From Triplophysa rosa (Eukaryota; Chordata; Actinopteri; Cypriniformes; Nemacheilidae): a DNA stretch of 64,000 nucleotides. Shown here piece after piece: positions 40,477 to 50,933 of this stretch (positions within the stretch are counted from its first letter, which is position 1; every line of letters begins with the position of its first letter). The stretch lies in assembly GCF_024868665.1 (NCBI RefSeq), contig NC_079904.1, forward strand, positions 22,055,784 to 22,119,783, read 5' to 3'. A model generated the notes under the pieces. It made no database searches, was not told the origin of the DNA, and saw only the letters and a program-made list of their open reading frames with translations. A program made the translations under genes and the position numbers.

Positions 40477-40960
40477 TTGGGAGGACGTGATAGCTGATAC
40501 CAAACTGGTATACTACAAAACAGCAAAAGAAATGCCTTAATAATACTAATAATAATTAATAATTGAGTAATACTTCACTTACCTCATTATATAAAAAATA
40601 TAATTTCAGATTTTTTTAGGTGAAATGTAACATGTTTTGACAGGTTTTGTAAGATTCACCCACAAGTTTAACGTTAATTTACATATAATACCACCACGTA
40701 TTTTTAGTTGTCTGGTTAACGCTAGATAAATATAATCTCTTTTTAACTACAGATCGTCACCCATAAACTTAACAACTGGTAAAAAAGCGCATAAAATGTC
40801 ATTGTATCACTCCATGTGTCACACATGACTACAGTACGTATCACATTACTATCCATTAAACGCCAGAGACAGTAGCGCGATTTAAACACATTCGAGCTGG
40901 GTTACGTTAAATATTCGTTCTTCCTATCTCATTTCATATATAACTATTAAGCGATCTTAC

Positions 40961-41130
40961 CGTCGTAATATATGATATGACTTTAATCTCAATGATTTCA
41001 GCAAATCGACGTTATTCTTGTCGAATAATCTTTTGAGTCCCACATATAGGACATGGAGGTAGCCATTTACAGCGCGACTGCTTCTGCCGCGGTCGTCATG
41101 CGTCATCACAGCCACTGTAGCGCCACCTGC
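40961..41130 (-). promoter_or_regulatory. ccnk: ccnk non-coding first exon and promoter region
   Basis: On the minus strand a clear donor (TTACGACG|GTAAGATC, plus-strand boundary at 40961) ends a probable 5' UTR exon that splices to the acceptor TTTTGTAG near 40515. Upstream sequence is CpG-rich (GACGACCGCGGCAGAAG). The exact transcription start is not determined. Confidence 0.55.
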
Positions 41131-41474
41131 CGGTCCGGAGGGTAAATGTGTCACAAATCAGTTAAACCTCAGGGATAAAATTGCTGTAGGTTTTATTTAA
41201 CTAATAAGTTCGTGATGTCTGGTAGGGATGCCAAACAATCCTCGGCTGCGTAAAAGAAACATATGCACCCACATTTGTTTGTTGCTTCCGACGGCTATGT
41301 AGCTACGATATCAAACATTTTGATGAGTTGTGCAGACTTATAGGCTACTGTATTTCATCAACTTAATATTGTTTGTACTTTCAACTTAAATATCTGTGTT
41401 AGTTTGTTTAAAACAACATTTAAGTTGTAGTAAATCGATACTGGCTTGATAACTTAATACCTCCCAATCATTTA

Positions 41475-43245
41475 ACATTCAATTTTTATTTATGTATATA
41501 GCGCTTTTCACAATGTGCATTGTTCCAAAGTAGCTTTACAGGAGAAAATAAGAAAAACAGAAAAAAATAAAAGGTAAAACACAGCACAGTGCATGGTGTT
41601 TATAGAACAAGCAAGATCATTCTAGTAAATAATATCTAATAAATGCAGTCTCCCGGTGGTTTATTTAGCATATTTTGCATTAAGTGAATGCTTGGCTGAA
41701 AAGATGTGTCTTTAATCTAGAATTAAATTGGGAGAGTGTGTCTGACCCTCGAATAGTACCGGGAAGGCTATTCCAGAGTTTAGGTGCTACGTATGAGAAA
41801 GCTCCGCCCCCTTTGGTGGATTTAGTTATTCTAGGTGTTATCAAAGGTCTGGAGTTTTGAGATCTTAGAGAGCATGATGGGTTGTAGTGTGGTAGAAGCT
41901 CTGTAATGTAGGTAGGGGATAAAACGTTTAAGGCTTTATAAGTAATTAAAAAAACTTTAAAGTCAATACGATACTTAATGGGTAACCAGTGAAGGGATGA
42001 TAACATTGGGGTTATGTGATTGTATTTTCTGGACCTGGTAAGAACTCTGGCAGCTGCATTCTGAACTAACTGTAGTTTGTTTATTGATGATGCAGGACAA
42101 CCACTAAGTAGTGCATTACAGTCAAGTCTTGAGGTCACAAATGCATGAATTAGCTTCTCTGCGTCAGCAACACATAGAATATTTCGTAATTTGGCAACAT
42201 TTCTAAGGTGGAAGAAGGCTGTTTTTGTGACATTTGAGATGTAGATGTGATTTTTAAATGACAGGTTGCTGTCTAATATAACGCCTAGGTCTTTAACTGT
42301 ATTTGCTGGAGTAACAGTGCAGCCTTCAATTTGCAGGTTATAATCCGAAATATTCTGCTCACGTGTCTTTGGTCCGATAAGTAATATTTCTGTTTTATTA
42401 GAATTTAAAAGAAGGAAATTACTAGTCATCCAATGTTTTATATCTTCGAAGCACTGTGCCAATTTGGACAGCTGTAAGGAATCACCTGGTCTTGATGAGA
42501 TATATAGCTGAGTATCATCTGCAAAACAGTGGAAGCTAATTCCATGTTTTCTAATAATGTTTCCAAGGGGCAGCATGTATATGGAGAATAGCAAGGGTCC
42601 TAAAACCGATCCCTGAGGTAATCCATAATTTACTTGCGTTAGATTTGATGATTCCCCATTTAAATGGACAAAATGATGTCTGTCTGATAAGTAAGATCTG
42701 AACCATTGTAGTGCCTGTCCCTGAATACCGGTATAATTGTGTAAGCGATCTAGAAGTATTTTATGGTCTACAGTATCGAACGCAGCACTAAGGTCAAGCA
42801 GGACTAGAAGTGAGATGTTACCTTTATCTGATGCTATAAGCAGGTCGTTTGTAATTTTAACTAGCGCAGTTTCAGTACTATGATGCGGTCTAAAGCCTGA
42901 CTGGAATTTTTCGTGTATGTCATTATTTTGTAAGAAAGAGCACAACTGAGTGGACACTACTTTTTCTAGTATTTTAGACAGGTATGGGGGATTTGAAATA
43001 GGTCTATAGTTTCCTAGTTAACTGGGGTCTAAGTTTGGTTTCTTGATAAGAGGCTTAATGACGGCCAGTTTAAAGGGTCCTGGGACATGGCCTAGATTAA
43101 TTGACGAGTTGATAATGTTATAAATGGGCTCAATTGCAACAGGTAGTAACTCTTTTAATAATTTAGTTGGTATGGGGTCTAATAAGCAAGTTTGTAGGTT
43201 TAGAAGTTTTTTTTTGTAAGTAAGTTTAATTAAATCTTCCTGTTA
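41475..43245 (-). pseudogene. CR1/L2-like LINE reverse transcriptase, 5'-truncated
   Basis: The minus strand has a 425-codon open stretch (41680-42957) with reverse-transcriptase blocks in order: GFRPHHSTETALVKITNDLL, LLDLSAAFDTVDHKILLDRL, GLPQGSVLGPLLFSIYMLPL, HCFADDTQLY (catalytic FADD), then KDLGVILDSNLSF and the terminal LWNSLPGTIRGSD. Upstream it continues in frame to about 43245 (NYRPISNPPYLSKILEKVV; INLGHVPGPFKLA) but is broken by an in-frame TAA near 43020, and the endonuclease domain is missing. The 3' tail to about 41475 has the sequence TATGTATATAGCGCTTTTC typical of these elements. The copy is dead by 5' truncation, though its reverse-transcriptase core is unusually well kept. Confidence 0.88.
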
Positions 43246-43659
43246 TACAGGTGAAAAACACTGTAGCTGTAACACCAAAGTTGTGGACATTTCTGGACTT
43301 TTTAGAAAACAGAACTGTTCTATCTACAAAGTCTAACTTGGTTCCAAAAGTTCCTAATTTGTGATTTTAATCAGCACTTTGATTGCACACCTGAGGCCAA
43401 ATCAGGGATAGCTTTATTTGATCCCTTTTTTTAAATTAAGTTCTTAAATGTCTTAAATTTGACAATATTAAGCCTTAAAGTCACCATGAAACGGAAGTTG
43501 CGATTGACTTCTTTTCTGTGTCGTGACGTGTATCCGAGTGAAACGGCTTCTGAAATTAGAAAAAAATGTAGGGCGGGGCTTTATTTTGCCCTTCCCTTTT
43601 TGATTGGTTTGTTGCAATTTGGGCCTGGAGGGGAGGACTAAAAATGCCTGGCAATTGGA

Positions 43660-44018
43660 AGAGGGTATGCATTGACATCACTTTCCCACGTGAACATGTC
43701 GGGACACGCCCTGGGACATGCTCCCCTGGGTGGCAAAACACCCAGCAAAATGGCTGAGGAGAATAGAAGAAACAAAGAAACCGGGACTAAAACACGCAAT
43801 TATTTGCTGAACTTACAAGCAGCTGGACTCGACGGTGATCCTTACGACTTCACCATGACTTACAATCTGGTGTTCCTGGACACTGAAATGTTGCGCGGAA
43901 TTGCGTTTCCTGATATTGTAAGCAGTCATTTTGATGAGTGTTTTGTCACCCACGGAGGCGCGCTCCAGCGTGCTGACGTGGTGTTCACGTGGTAAAGTGA
44001 TGACATACCCTCTATAGG
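43660..44018 (+). repeat. Inverted-repeat unit enclosing a 107-codon open frame
   Basis: Arms 43660-43703 (GAGGGTATGCATTGACATCA) and 43974-44018 (AGTGATGACATACCCTCTAT) are complementary over about 40 bases with few mismatches. The plus strand between them is open from about 43672 to 43995 (ATG-led segment MAEENRRNKETGTKTRNYLL, then DPYDFTMTYNLVFLD). It resembles no family I know. Probably a mobile repeat; the frame may be fortuitous. Confidence 0.45.
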
Positions 44019-44799
44019 ACAGTATATATATATATGTTGACGTCATGTGGTGAAGAGTTGTTGTTGAGAGGGGGAGAGGAGCTTAACGTTTTTGATTAAA
44101 GATTACAAATGAATTTAAAAAAAAGAATGGTGTGCACAGATAAATCATTTTTAATAATCACTGCAACACTGTATAAAACACTTCAAATTTTCCTGTTTGA
44201 TTGCATTGTGAAAGTGTCTATAATTTAATTGATGGGGTCTTAAATATAACAAAACACACTGATGATGAAAAATCAAGAGCCCAATTAAAGCAAACTTCAA
44301 AACTTCAAACTAAACATTTTCAATAAACAACATCGAATTAATTAGCATCATCATAAAACTGAATAACATGCATGTATGTTTGTTACTCTCAGTAATATAC
44401 TTGTTCTCCCCACAAGTAATACCAGTTGTTTAGGTCCCCATAAGGAAACAAGCTTATCATAAAGAATTATATATTTTAAATGTAAAAGTGCTGAAACTTT
44501 TCTGTAATGGTTAGGTTTAGATGTAAAATACCCTTAATTATAAAATCTTGAAGTGGCCTGATTCACTGATGTTGTTCAGAATAAAATATCTGGAAACATC
44601 AGATGTTTTTTCCCCTTATCTGTTGGTATTACAGCATGAATACTATGACGTCAAATATTCTGAAAGATTTTATGAAGTAAATACGCAAAAATATGAAACA
44701 TATGAATCTCAACAATGATAAGAAACAAACTACAAATCTTGTTTTGTGACGCTCATCTGAATATTTTGTGAGTGCTTAGTGAGCTTTTCTTCTTAAATC

Positions 44800-45065
44800 T
44801 ATTGCTCCTTCCTGGAGCATAGGCCATCGACGACTGCTCTAAGCGTTGTCTGTTCTGTGCTATCATCACCAGCTGCCCTCATCCAATTCCTGTCAGCTTG
44901 ATTTCTGCATCCAGGTCTCGGCCCCAGGTGTTCCATGGCCATCCCCTTTTTCTTTTTCCTTGTGGATTCCATGTCAGAGACTGCCTTATAATATTAAATA
45001 CTGGTTTTCTCAAGGTGTGGCCAAGCCATCCCCACTTCCTTCTCAGGATCTCTTGTTCCATAGGA
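44800..45065 (-). pseudogene. LINE C-terminal fragment
   Basis: The minus strand reads RRKWGWLGHTLRKP and SLTWNPQGKRKRGWPWNTW, the characteristic end of a fish/invertebrate LINE open frame, then a frame-shifted tail (LRAVVDGLCSRKEQ). Only the last 80 or so codons remain. Confidence 0.7.
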
Positions 45066-45074
45066 TGCTGGTCT

Positions 45075-45230
45075 TGTTCAAACTCATATCACCCTGTAGC
45101 CCAAGACTGGTTTCCCACTGGAGCTAAGCCGGGTTGAGCCTGGTCAGTACCTGGATGGGAGACCTCCTGGGAAAAACTAGGTTGCTGCTGGAAGAGGTGT
45201 TAGTGAGACCAGCAGGGGGTGCTCACCCTG
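45075..45230 (+). mobile_element. 5S rRNA-derived SINE (SINE3-like)
   Basis: Plus-strand sequence tracks 5S rRNA: TATCACCCTGTAGCCCAAGA, AGCTAAGCCGGGTTGAGCCT (A box region), then TCAGTACCTGGATGGGAGAC (C box region) and CCTGGGAAAAACTAGGTTGC. The middle is diverged from functional 5S rRNA and it is a single copy, not an array, so it is a SINE head and not an rRNA gene. Confidence 0.8.
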
Positions 45231-45609
45231 GGGTCTGTGTTGGTCTTAATGCCCCAGTATAGTGGGGGGTGCATCGTCACTGGTCTCACGATTCGATATC
45301 CCGATGCATTGCTTCATCAATTTAAAATATGACTGCACAATTAAGTCTGTCTCCCTCACACTTAAGATTCAAGATTTTATTAGTCACATACACTTTGTAA
45401 ACATGTACAATTTGCAGCGAAATGTTCATCTGGTACACTCATAAAACTGTACAACATAGAGGAGAATATAGAAAATATATGTAGAAAATATATATACAAA
45501 GGAAGAAATTTAAAGATAGTTCTCTTATGATAAATAGAGGTTTTAATAAGAGAGCAGTGTATAGACAGCAGATGGCAATGGAATCAGATATGTGCAAATA
45601 TATGTTTCT

Positions 45610-45845
45610 GGGGTGGTTTCCCAGACAGGGATTATTTTAAGGACTAGGCCTTAGTTTAATCAGGAAATTTAAATTGTTTTACCAAACATGTCTTACTAAA
45701 AACATTACTTGTGTGCATTTTGAGACAACACAAAAGCAATGATGTATTTTAAGATATGGCAGTGCAAGTTGTTTTCGGTTTGGACAGCTCTAGCATTTAT
45801 TTTAGTCTTGGACTAGTCTAATCCCTGTCCGGGAAACCACCCCAC
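45610..45845. mobile_element. Palindromic miniature element
   Basis: Begins GGGGTGGTTTCCCAGACAGG and ends CCTGTCCGGGAAACCACCCC, 20-bp near-perfect inverted ends; inner parts (AGGACTAGGCCTTAGTTTAA, TTGGACTAGTCTAATCC) are also related. No coding capacity. Confidence 0.75.
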
Positions 45846-46343
45846 AAGTACAATGGTAAAGTGCAAGTGCAATGAGCTAGGTTCACGGCTAGGGTTGGGT
45901 ACCGTTCACTTTTTTGCTGGTACCGGTACCAAAACGGTATCTGGAATTCGGTGCCGGTACCAAACGGTACCTTTTTTCGGTACTTTACTTTATTTATTTC
46001 AGTGAAAAAAGGTCCAAACCTCTCAATTCAAACATTTTGTTGAAATTTTACACAAAGACTATAGAAATAACTACAGCATTATTATTACAACCAGCTTGTT
46101 CTATTTCCTCATCACACACATAATCATTTATTCATGAAGTGTGATAATTTTCCTAAACCATGAGGCCTCCACCATTAACAGACCATTAGATAATATAGAA
46201 AAACAAAACTTGAAAAGTCTACAAAAATATTTTTAACAGCATCATTACTGAAAATAACAGATTGATTTGTAATATACATTTTTAACAGAGATACTGAAAG
46301 AATTACATATAAATATATAATGTTGATCATACAATAATACATG

Positions 46344-48938
46344 ATCCCAGCAAACACAGAACGTTCCCCTAACGTTAGTTTTTGGTTCCCTTTTGGTTAT
46401 TTTTTTGGGAACCAAAAAATAACGTTCTAAGAACGTTCTTTTCAGGTTTTATTTTTTTGCAACCAGAAAATAACGTTCCCAGAACGTTGCAGGCTGGTTT
46501 GTTTTAAATAACCAGAAAATAACCAGAAAATAACGTTCCCTGATGGTTATTTTCTGGTTATTTTTTTGCAACCAGAAAATAACCAGAAAATAACGTTCTC
46601 TGATGGTTATTTATTGGTTATTTTTTACAACCAGAAAATAACCAGAAAATAACGTTCCCTGATGGTTATTTTCTGGTTATTTTTTTGCAACCAGAAAACA
46701 ATAACGTTCTCATGATGAGTTATTTATTGGTTGAGTTTTGTTGCAACCAGAAAAATAACGCAGAAAGTAAGCGTTCCTCTGATGGTTAAATTTTCTGGGT
46801 TATTCTTTTGCAACCAGAAATACAGAATAACGTTCTCTGATGGTTATTTATTGTTTATTTTTTGCAACCAGAACAATAACCAAGAAAGTAACGTTCTGGA
46901 TGATTTATTTTTTGGCTATTCTTTTAGTAACCAGAAAGTAAAGTACTGTTATATAACGATAGTGAGTGAAAGTATCATAAAGTATATAAGTATCAACAAT
47001 AACTACATGTATACCCGAACCAAATGAATTCCCTAAATGTAGCTTTTAATGGCTTGAGTATAATATTAGCATGAAATGCAAATATAGGTATCTATGTGGT
47101 CGTACGTATGGCGCGTGAAGAAATCGGTGCCTCCTCCCTTCCATTGAAAATTAACGTTTTCTTTGCACCCAGAAAAACTTATTCGACGTTATTATTTTTT
47201 AAAACCGTACAGAGTTGCAGAGTTCTTATTTCGGATTTTGGATTTTTACACATCTAAATCCAGTAACAAGTAAGCTCGAAGGTAACTAGGCAGATCCGCG
47301 TTATCTAGCAACATTGTAACTGAGTATTATTTTCTCGCAACTGCTTAATTTGTTTGAGTTCTGGTTATTTTTTTGCAACCAGAAAATAACCAGAAAATAA
47401 CGTTCTCTGATGGTTATTTATTGGTTATTTTTTACAACCAGAAAATAACCAGAAAATAACGTTCCCTGATGGTTATTTTCTGGTTATTTTTTTGCAACCA
47501 GAAAATAACGTTCTCTGATGGTTATTTATTGGTTATTTTTTGCAACCAGAAAATAACCAGAAAGTAACGTTCCCTGATGGTTATTTTCTGGTTATTCTTT
47601 TGCAACCAGAAAATAACGTTCTCTGATGGTTATTTATTGTTTATTTTTTTGCAACCAGAAAATAACCAGAAAGTAACGTTCCCTGATGATTATTTTTTGG
47701 CTATTTTTTATGGTAAAAATAGTCAAAACTGGTAAACGTCAGTGACGTGAAATACATAAATTATAAGATCACATTAACACATGTTATACTGACCAAATGA
47801 AATTAATAAATGTGCCTTTTAATGGCTGAAAATAATAAACTAGTTAAGCTAAATGAAAATGCAATCATATATGTGTATTTCTTTAGTGTGGTTGTCTGTT
47901 ACTGTATGTGTGCGCGCTCGAGCACGTGCATTCTCCGCTCCGTCGCGCACTTCCGTCATTTAAAAATTAACGGTCATTTCGTTTTACCTCACCCACTAAC
48001 ACATTAGTTTAGCGGTTTATTTATTTTAATTTTTTATTTAAAACCGTACAGATTTGAGAGTAAACTTATATTTTCGTGATTTTCGATTGATTTGACACAT
48101 CTAAATCAACAGACCATGATGAAAGGACTGAAACTCAGGGCTTTTGATTGTTAAATCTAAAGACGGAGCCGCGCTATACTTCTGTGGTGAGACAATAATA
48201 TTGTTAGCCTGAAGATAATTCAATGTTTATTCTTCTGTCAATAAAAATCTGCTTTAAATATTGTGTTGAAGTCATTGGTTATTTTATTTCGATATCTATA
48301 ATGTCTGATGTTGAGGTAGGCCTACACACAGTGTGGTTTTATTAGAAATGATATACTGTGCTGTTTAAATCGAAAATTAGGCTACTTTAGTGATGAAAAA
48401 GGAATTATTAGGCTAAAAGAATAATCTAATGCATTGATTTCATCCTCCATATTGTGTGGGATGATGCAGTTTACTTATTTTAATTAGATTAGATTGCGAT
48501 GGATAAAAACACAGCATGGATGTATTCATTACTGACGTGTAAATGGACCGAGAAAAATATTTTAGGCTAACGTTCTGGGAACGTTCCCATAACGTTAGTT
48601 TCTGGTTCCCAGAAAGTTTTTTTAAGGTTTGTTTTTGGTTATCTTTACGGAAATAAAACGTTAGTTTCATGGTTTCTATAACGTTAGGGTAACGTTCCCC
48701 TAACGTTAGTTTTTGGTTCCCAGAACGTTATGGGAACCAGAAACTAACGTTCTATTAACGTAAAGAAAACTTTCCTGGAGAACCAAAAACGAACCTTAGA
48801 AAATAACGTTCTGGGAACCAAAAACTAACGTTAGGGGAACGTTCTGGGAACCAAAAACTAACGTTAGGGGAACGTTCTGGGAACCAAAAACTAACGTTAG
48901 GGGAACGTTCTGGGAACCAAAAATTGTTAGCTGGGATG
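46344..48938. mobile_element. Modular non-autonomous element built of palindromic minisatellites
   Basis: Outer ends CCCAGCAAACACAGAACGTT (46346 on) and AAAAATTGTTAGCTGGG are inverted relatives. Three arrays lie inside: 46380-46940 and 47350-47710, built of units AACCAGAAAATAACGTTCCC / TGATGGTTATTTTCTGGTTA that are themselves palindromic (about 50-60 bp period), and 48570-48930, with 33-bp units such as GGAACCAAAAACTAACGTTA. Between arrays are two AT-rich spacers, 46940-47350 and 47710-48570. No transposase. A minus-strand frame at 48755-48949 just reads the 33-bp repeat. Confidence 0.65.
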
Positions 48939-49424
48939 TAAATGTGCATCAGTCTCCTGCGGCGCTGTTCACAGCTTTAAACTGCACCTTGACGGTTGGC
49001 CTCACTCACCTCTTTCCATCCACTGCTCTAATCTGTCACTAATAACTTTGTTTCAGGACTTCATGAGATGATTTTATTCATTGGTGGACAGAAAACACAA
49101 AGCGCCTTAACAAACTTAAATGTTCAGCGCAGTGTTATGTGTGTGCGTGCCGGCTGCGTCTGAGCACGCATTTCCTTAACGCGAGTGTATGCTTAATTTT
49201 CTAAACAAGAACAAGTGAAATAAATAATATAAATATGATAACCATATGTAGAGTCGAGTGTTTATTTTCATTTTGTACGTTGATAAGGACAGCCTGCTCT
49301 ATTAGCGGTTTTAGTTTCGCTTTGCGTGAAGTAAATTAGTATGGAGTCGTAGCTCACCATCTCTGATCTCTCTCCCGTTTTTATCCTCTTTGGGAACGAG
49401 CCGCAGGTGCTGACGACCGGCAGG

Positions 49425-50925
49425 CAGGGCCAGATTAACACTTCACTGTACCCGGGGCAACAATATTCAAGGGCCCCATCATCACGACCCCAGGATCACC
49501 ATAATCTGGCAAAATACAGAATAAATTACAGTAATACAGTAAATATACTCAATATTTCAATAACTAACTGTCATCAAGTGCATTTTGATGTACAGATGTG
49601 CAAATGCTCATAGAGCTACAAATGCACCACAGTGTTCTCTTGTCAAGGCCATTCACTCATGATGTTATGAAAACAAAACGCATTGGCATCAGTATAATCT
49701 GGCAAAATTGACCCACTACATAGAGAGTGAAGGAAATGTCCTCCATTTTCACACAAAAAAAAAATAAGCAACCATTTTCAAAGCATCCAATATTTATTTA
49801 ACAACACCTACTCCCAACACAAATGTATTGAATTGATAGAGCCATCACAGAGGAAGTCCACAGACAAGACACAAACAAAAATCCATAATCTCCTAGAATC
49901 AAGTAGCATTTTGGTCCTCAGCTCATTTTAAACAGAAATCACCCTGTCACCTCAGAATTCAACAGGACAATCAAGTTATAGTGCAATATAAACATTTTGA
50001 AATCTGCTGTTTTCTCTCAACAACAATAAACAATTTACAGCATTTTCATGGAGCCACCACAAGCTAAAAATAAATAAAATGCAGTATCATCTGCTCCTAA
50101 ACTCATTTTAACAGAAAACAACCTGTCACATCACAGTTCAACAAGACAGGCAAGGGTTAAACATTTTAGTGCAAGATAAACATTTGGAAATCTGTCAATT
50201 TCTCTCAATTAGACAAGACAAAAAGAAATGCTACATAATCTGGCAATGAAGCAGATCATTGGTGAGGGAGCGTGTCCTACTCCCAAGTCCGGACTCCCTC
50301 ACCGAAGCAAGACATTTGGCAGCCCGGTTCTGGAAAGCTGCAGGCCCTCGGAAGATCGCCTCTTCACGGAGCGGCTCTGTAACCGGCCCCCACAGTGCAG
50401 GATCCACAGGGAGTAGAGGCGTTGAGGTACAGGGGCTGCTCGCAGACTCGACGAGCGGCTCAGATGGCGGTGAGACTCGACCATCACCGCTTCCCTCAAC
50501 GGTCGCACTCGCAGCAGAATCCGGGCCGTCGGTTGAAGATGCTGCCGGGGGCTCTTCGCTCTCGGGGCTATGAACATTAGCTAGCGCCGGCAGTGAAGAA
50601 ATGTCCTGGCTAGCTGAGCTGTCCTCGTTGACGGATGCTGCCTTAGCACAACAGTTGCTAACGTTTACTAGCGTGAAGAAATTCCCTATTTTCGGTATAT
50701 ATTTTAAATTTTCTGCGTTCCTGATATCCTTCTCCTTTTTTAATTTCCATTTAGCGCTCCCACTTAGCTTCTCCATGTTTGCATTTTTTGAGTTGTGTTG
50801 TGTAGCGGAGCTTGCCGTCACGCGACCGGCTCAGTGCACGTTGATTGGCGTCACCGCCCTGGGCCCTTTAGAGGTCGTGGGCCCCTGGGCAATTGCCCAG
50901 TTGCCCATATGGTTAATCCGGCCCT
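49425..50925 (-). mobile_element. hAT element, deletion derivative with intact ends
   Basis: Terminal inverted repeats CAGGGCCAGATTAAC (49425) and GTTAATCCGGCCCTG (ending 50925) and an exact 8-bp direct repeat CCGGCAGG on each side (49417-49424, 50926-50933) define a 1501-bp hAT insertion. The minus strand codes an N-terminal piece of a hAT-type protein at 50231-50821 (MEKLSGSAKWKLKKEKDIRN, then a Ser/Pro/Glu-rich stretch). The catalytic and dimerisation parts are absent, and 49440-50230 is non-coding, so the copy cannot move alone. Confidence 0.85.
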
Positions 50926-50933
50926 GCCGGCAG

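Larger units (their letters stand above)
43246..46340. other. Repeat-rich spacer without host genes
   Basis: Contains an inverted-repeat unit (43660-44018), a LINE tail plus 5S-derived SINE (44800-45230), a palindromic element (45610-45845) and a fragment with GGTACCGTT/GGTACCGGTACC near 45895-45975. Nothing else recognisable. Confidence 0.5.

Noticed and set aside
45075..45230. Functional 5S rRNA gene
   Set aside because: Single copy, diverged central part, followed by SINE-type tail; internal promoter words alone are not enough.
46344..48938. CRISPR-like or satellite array
   Set aside because: Units are palindromic, variable in length, lack unique spacers, and the genome is clearly eukaryotic.
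48755..48949. Small repeat protein with a WFPERSPNVSF unit
   Set aside because: It is the translation of a 33-bp tandem repeat inside a non-coding element.
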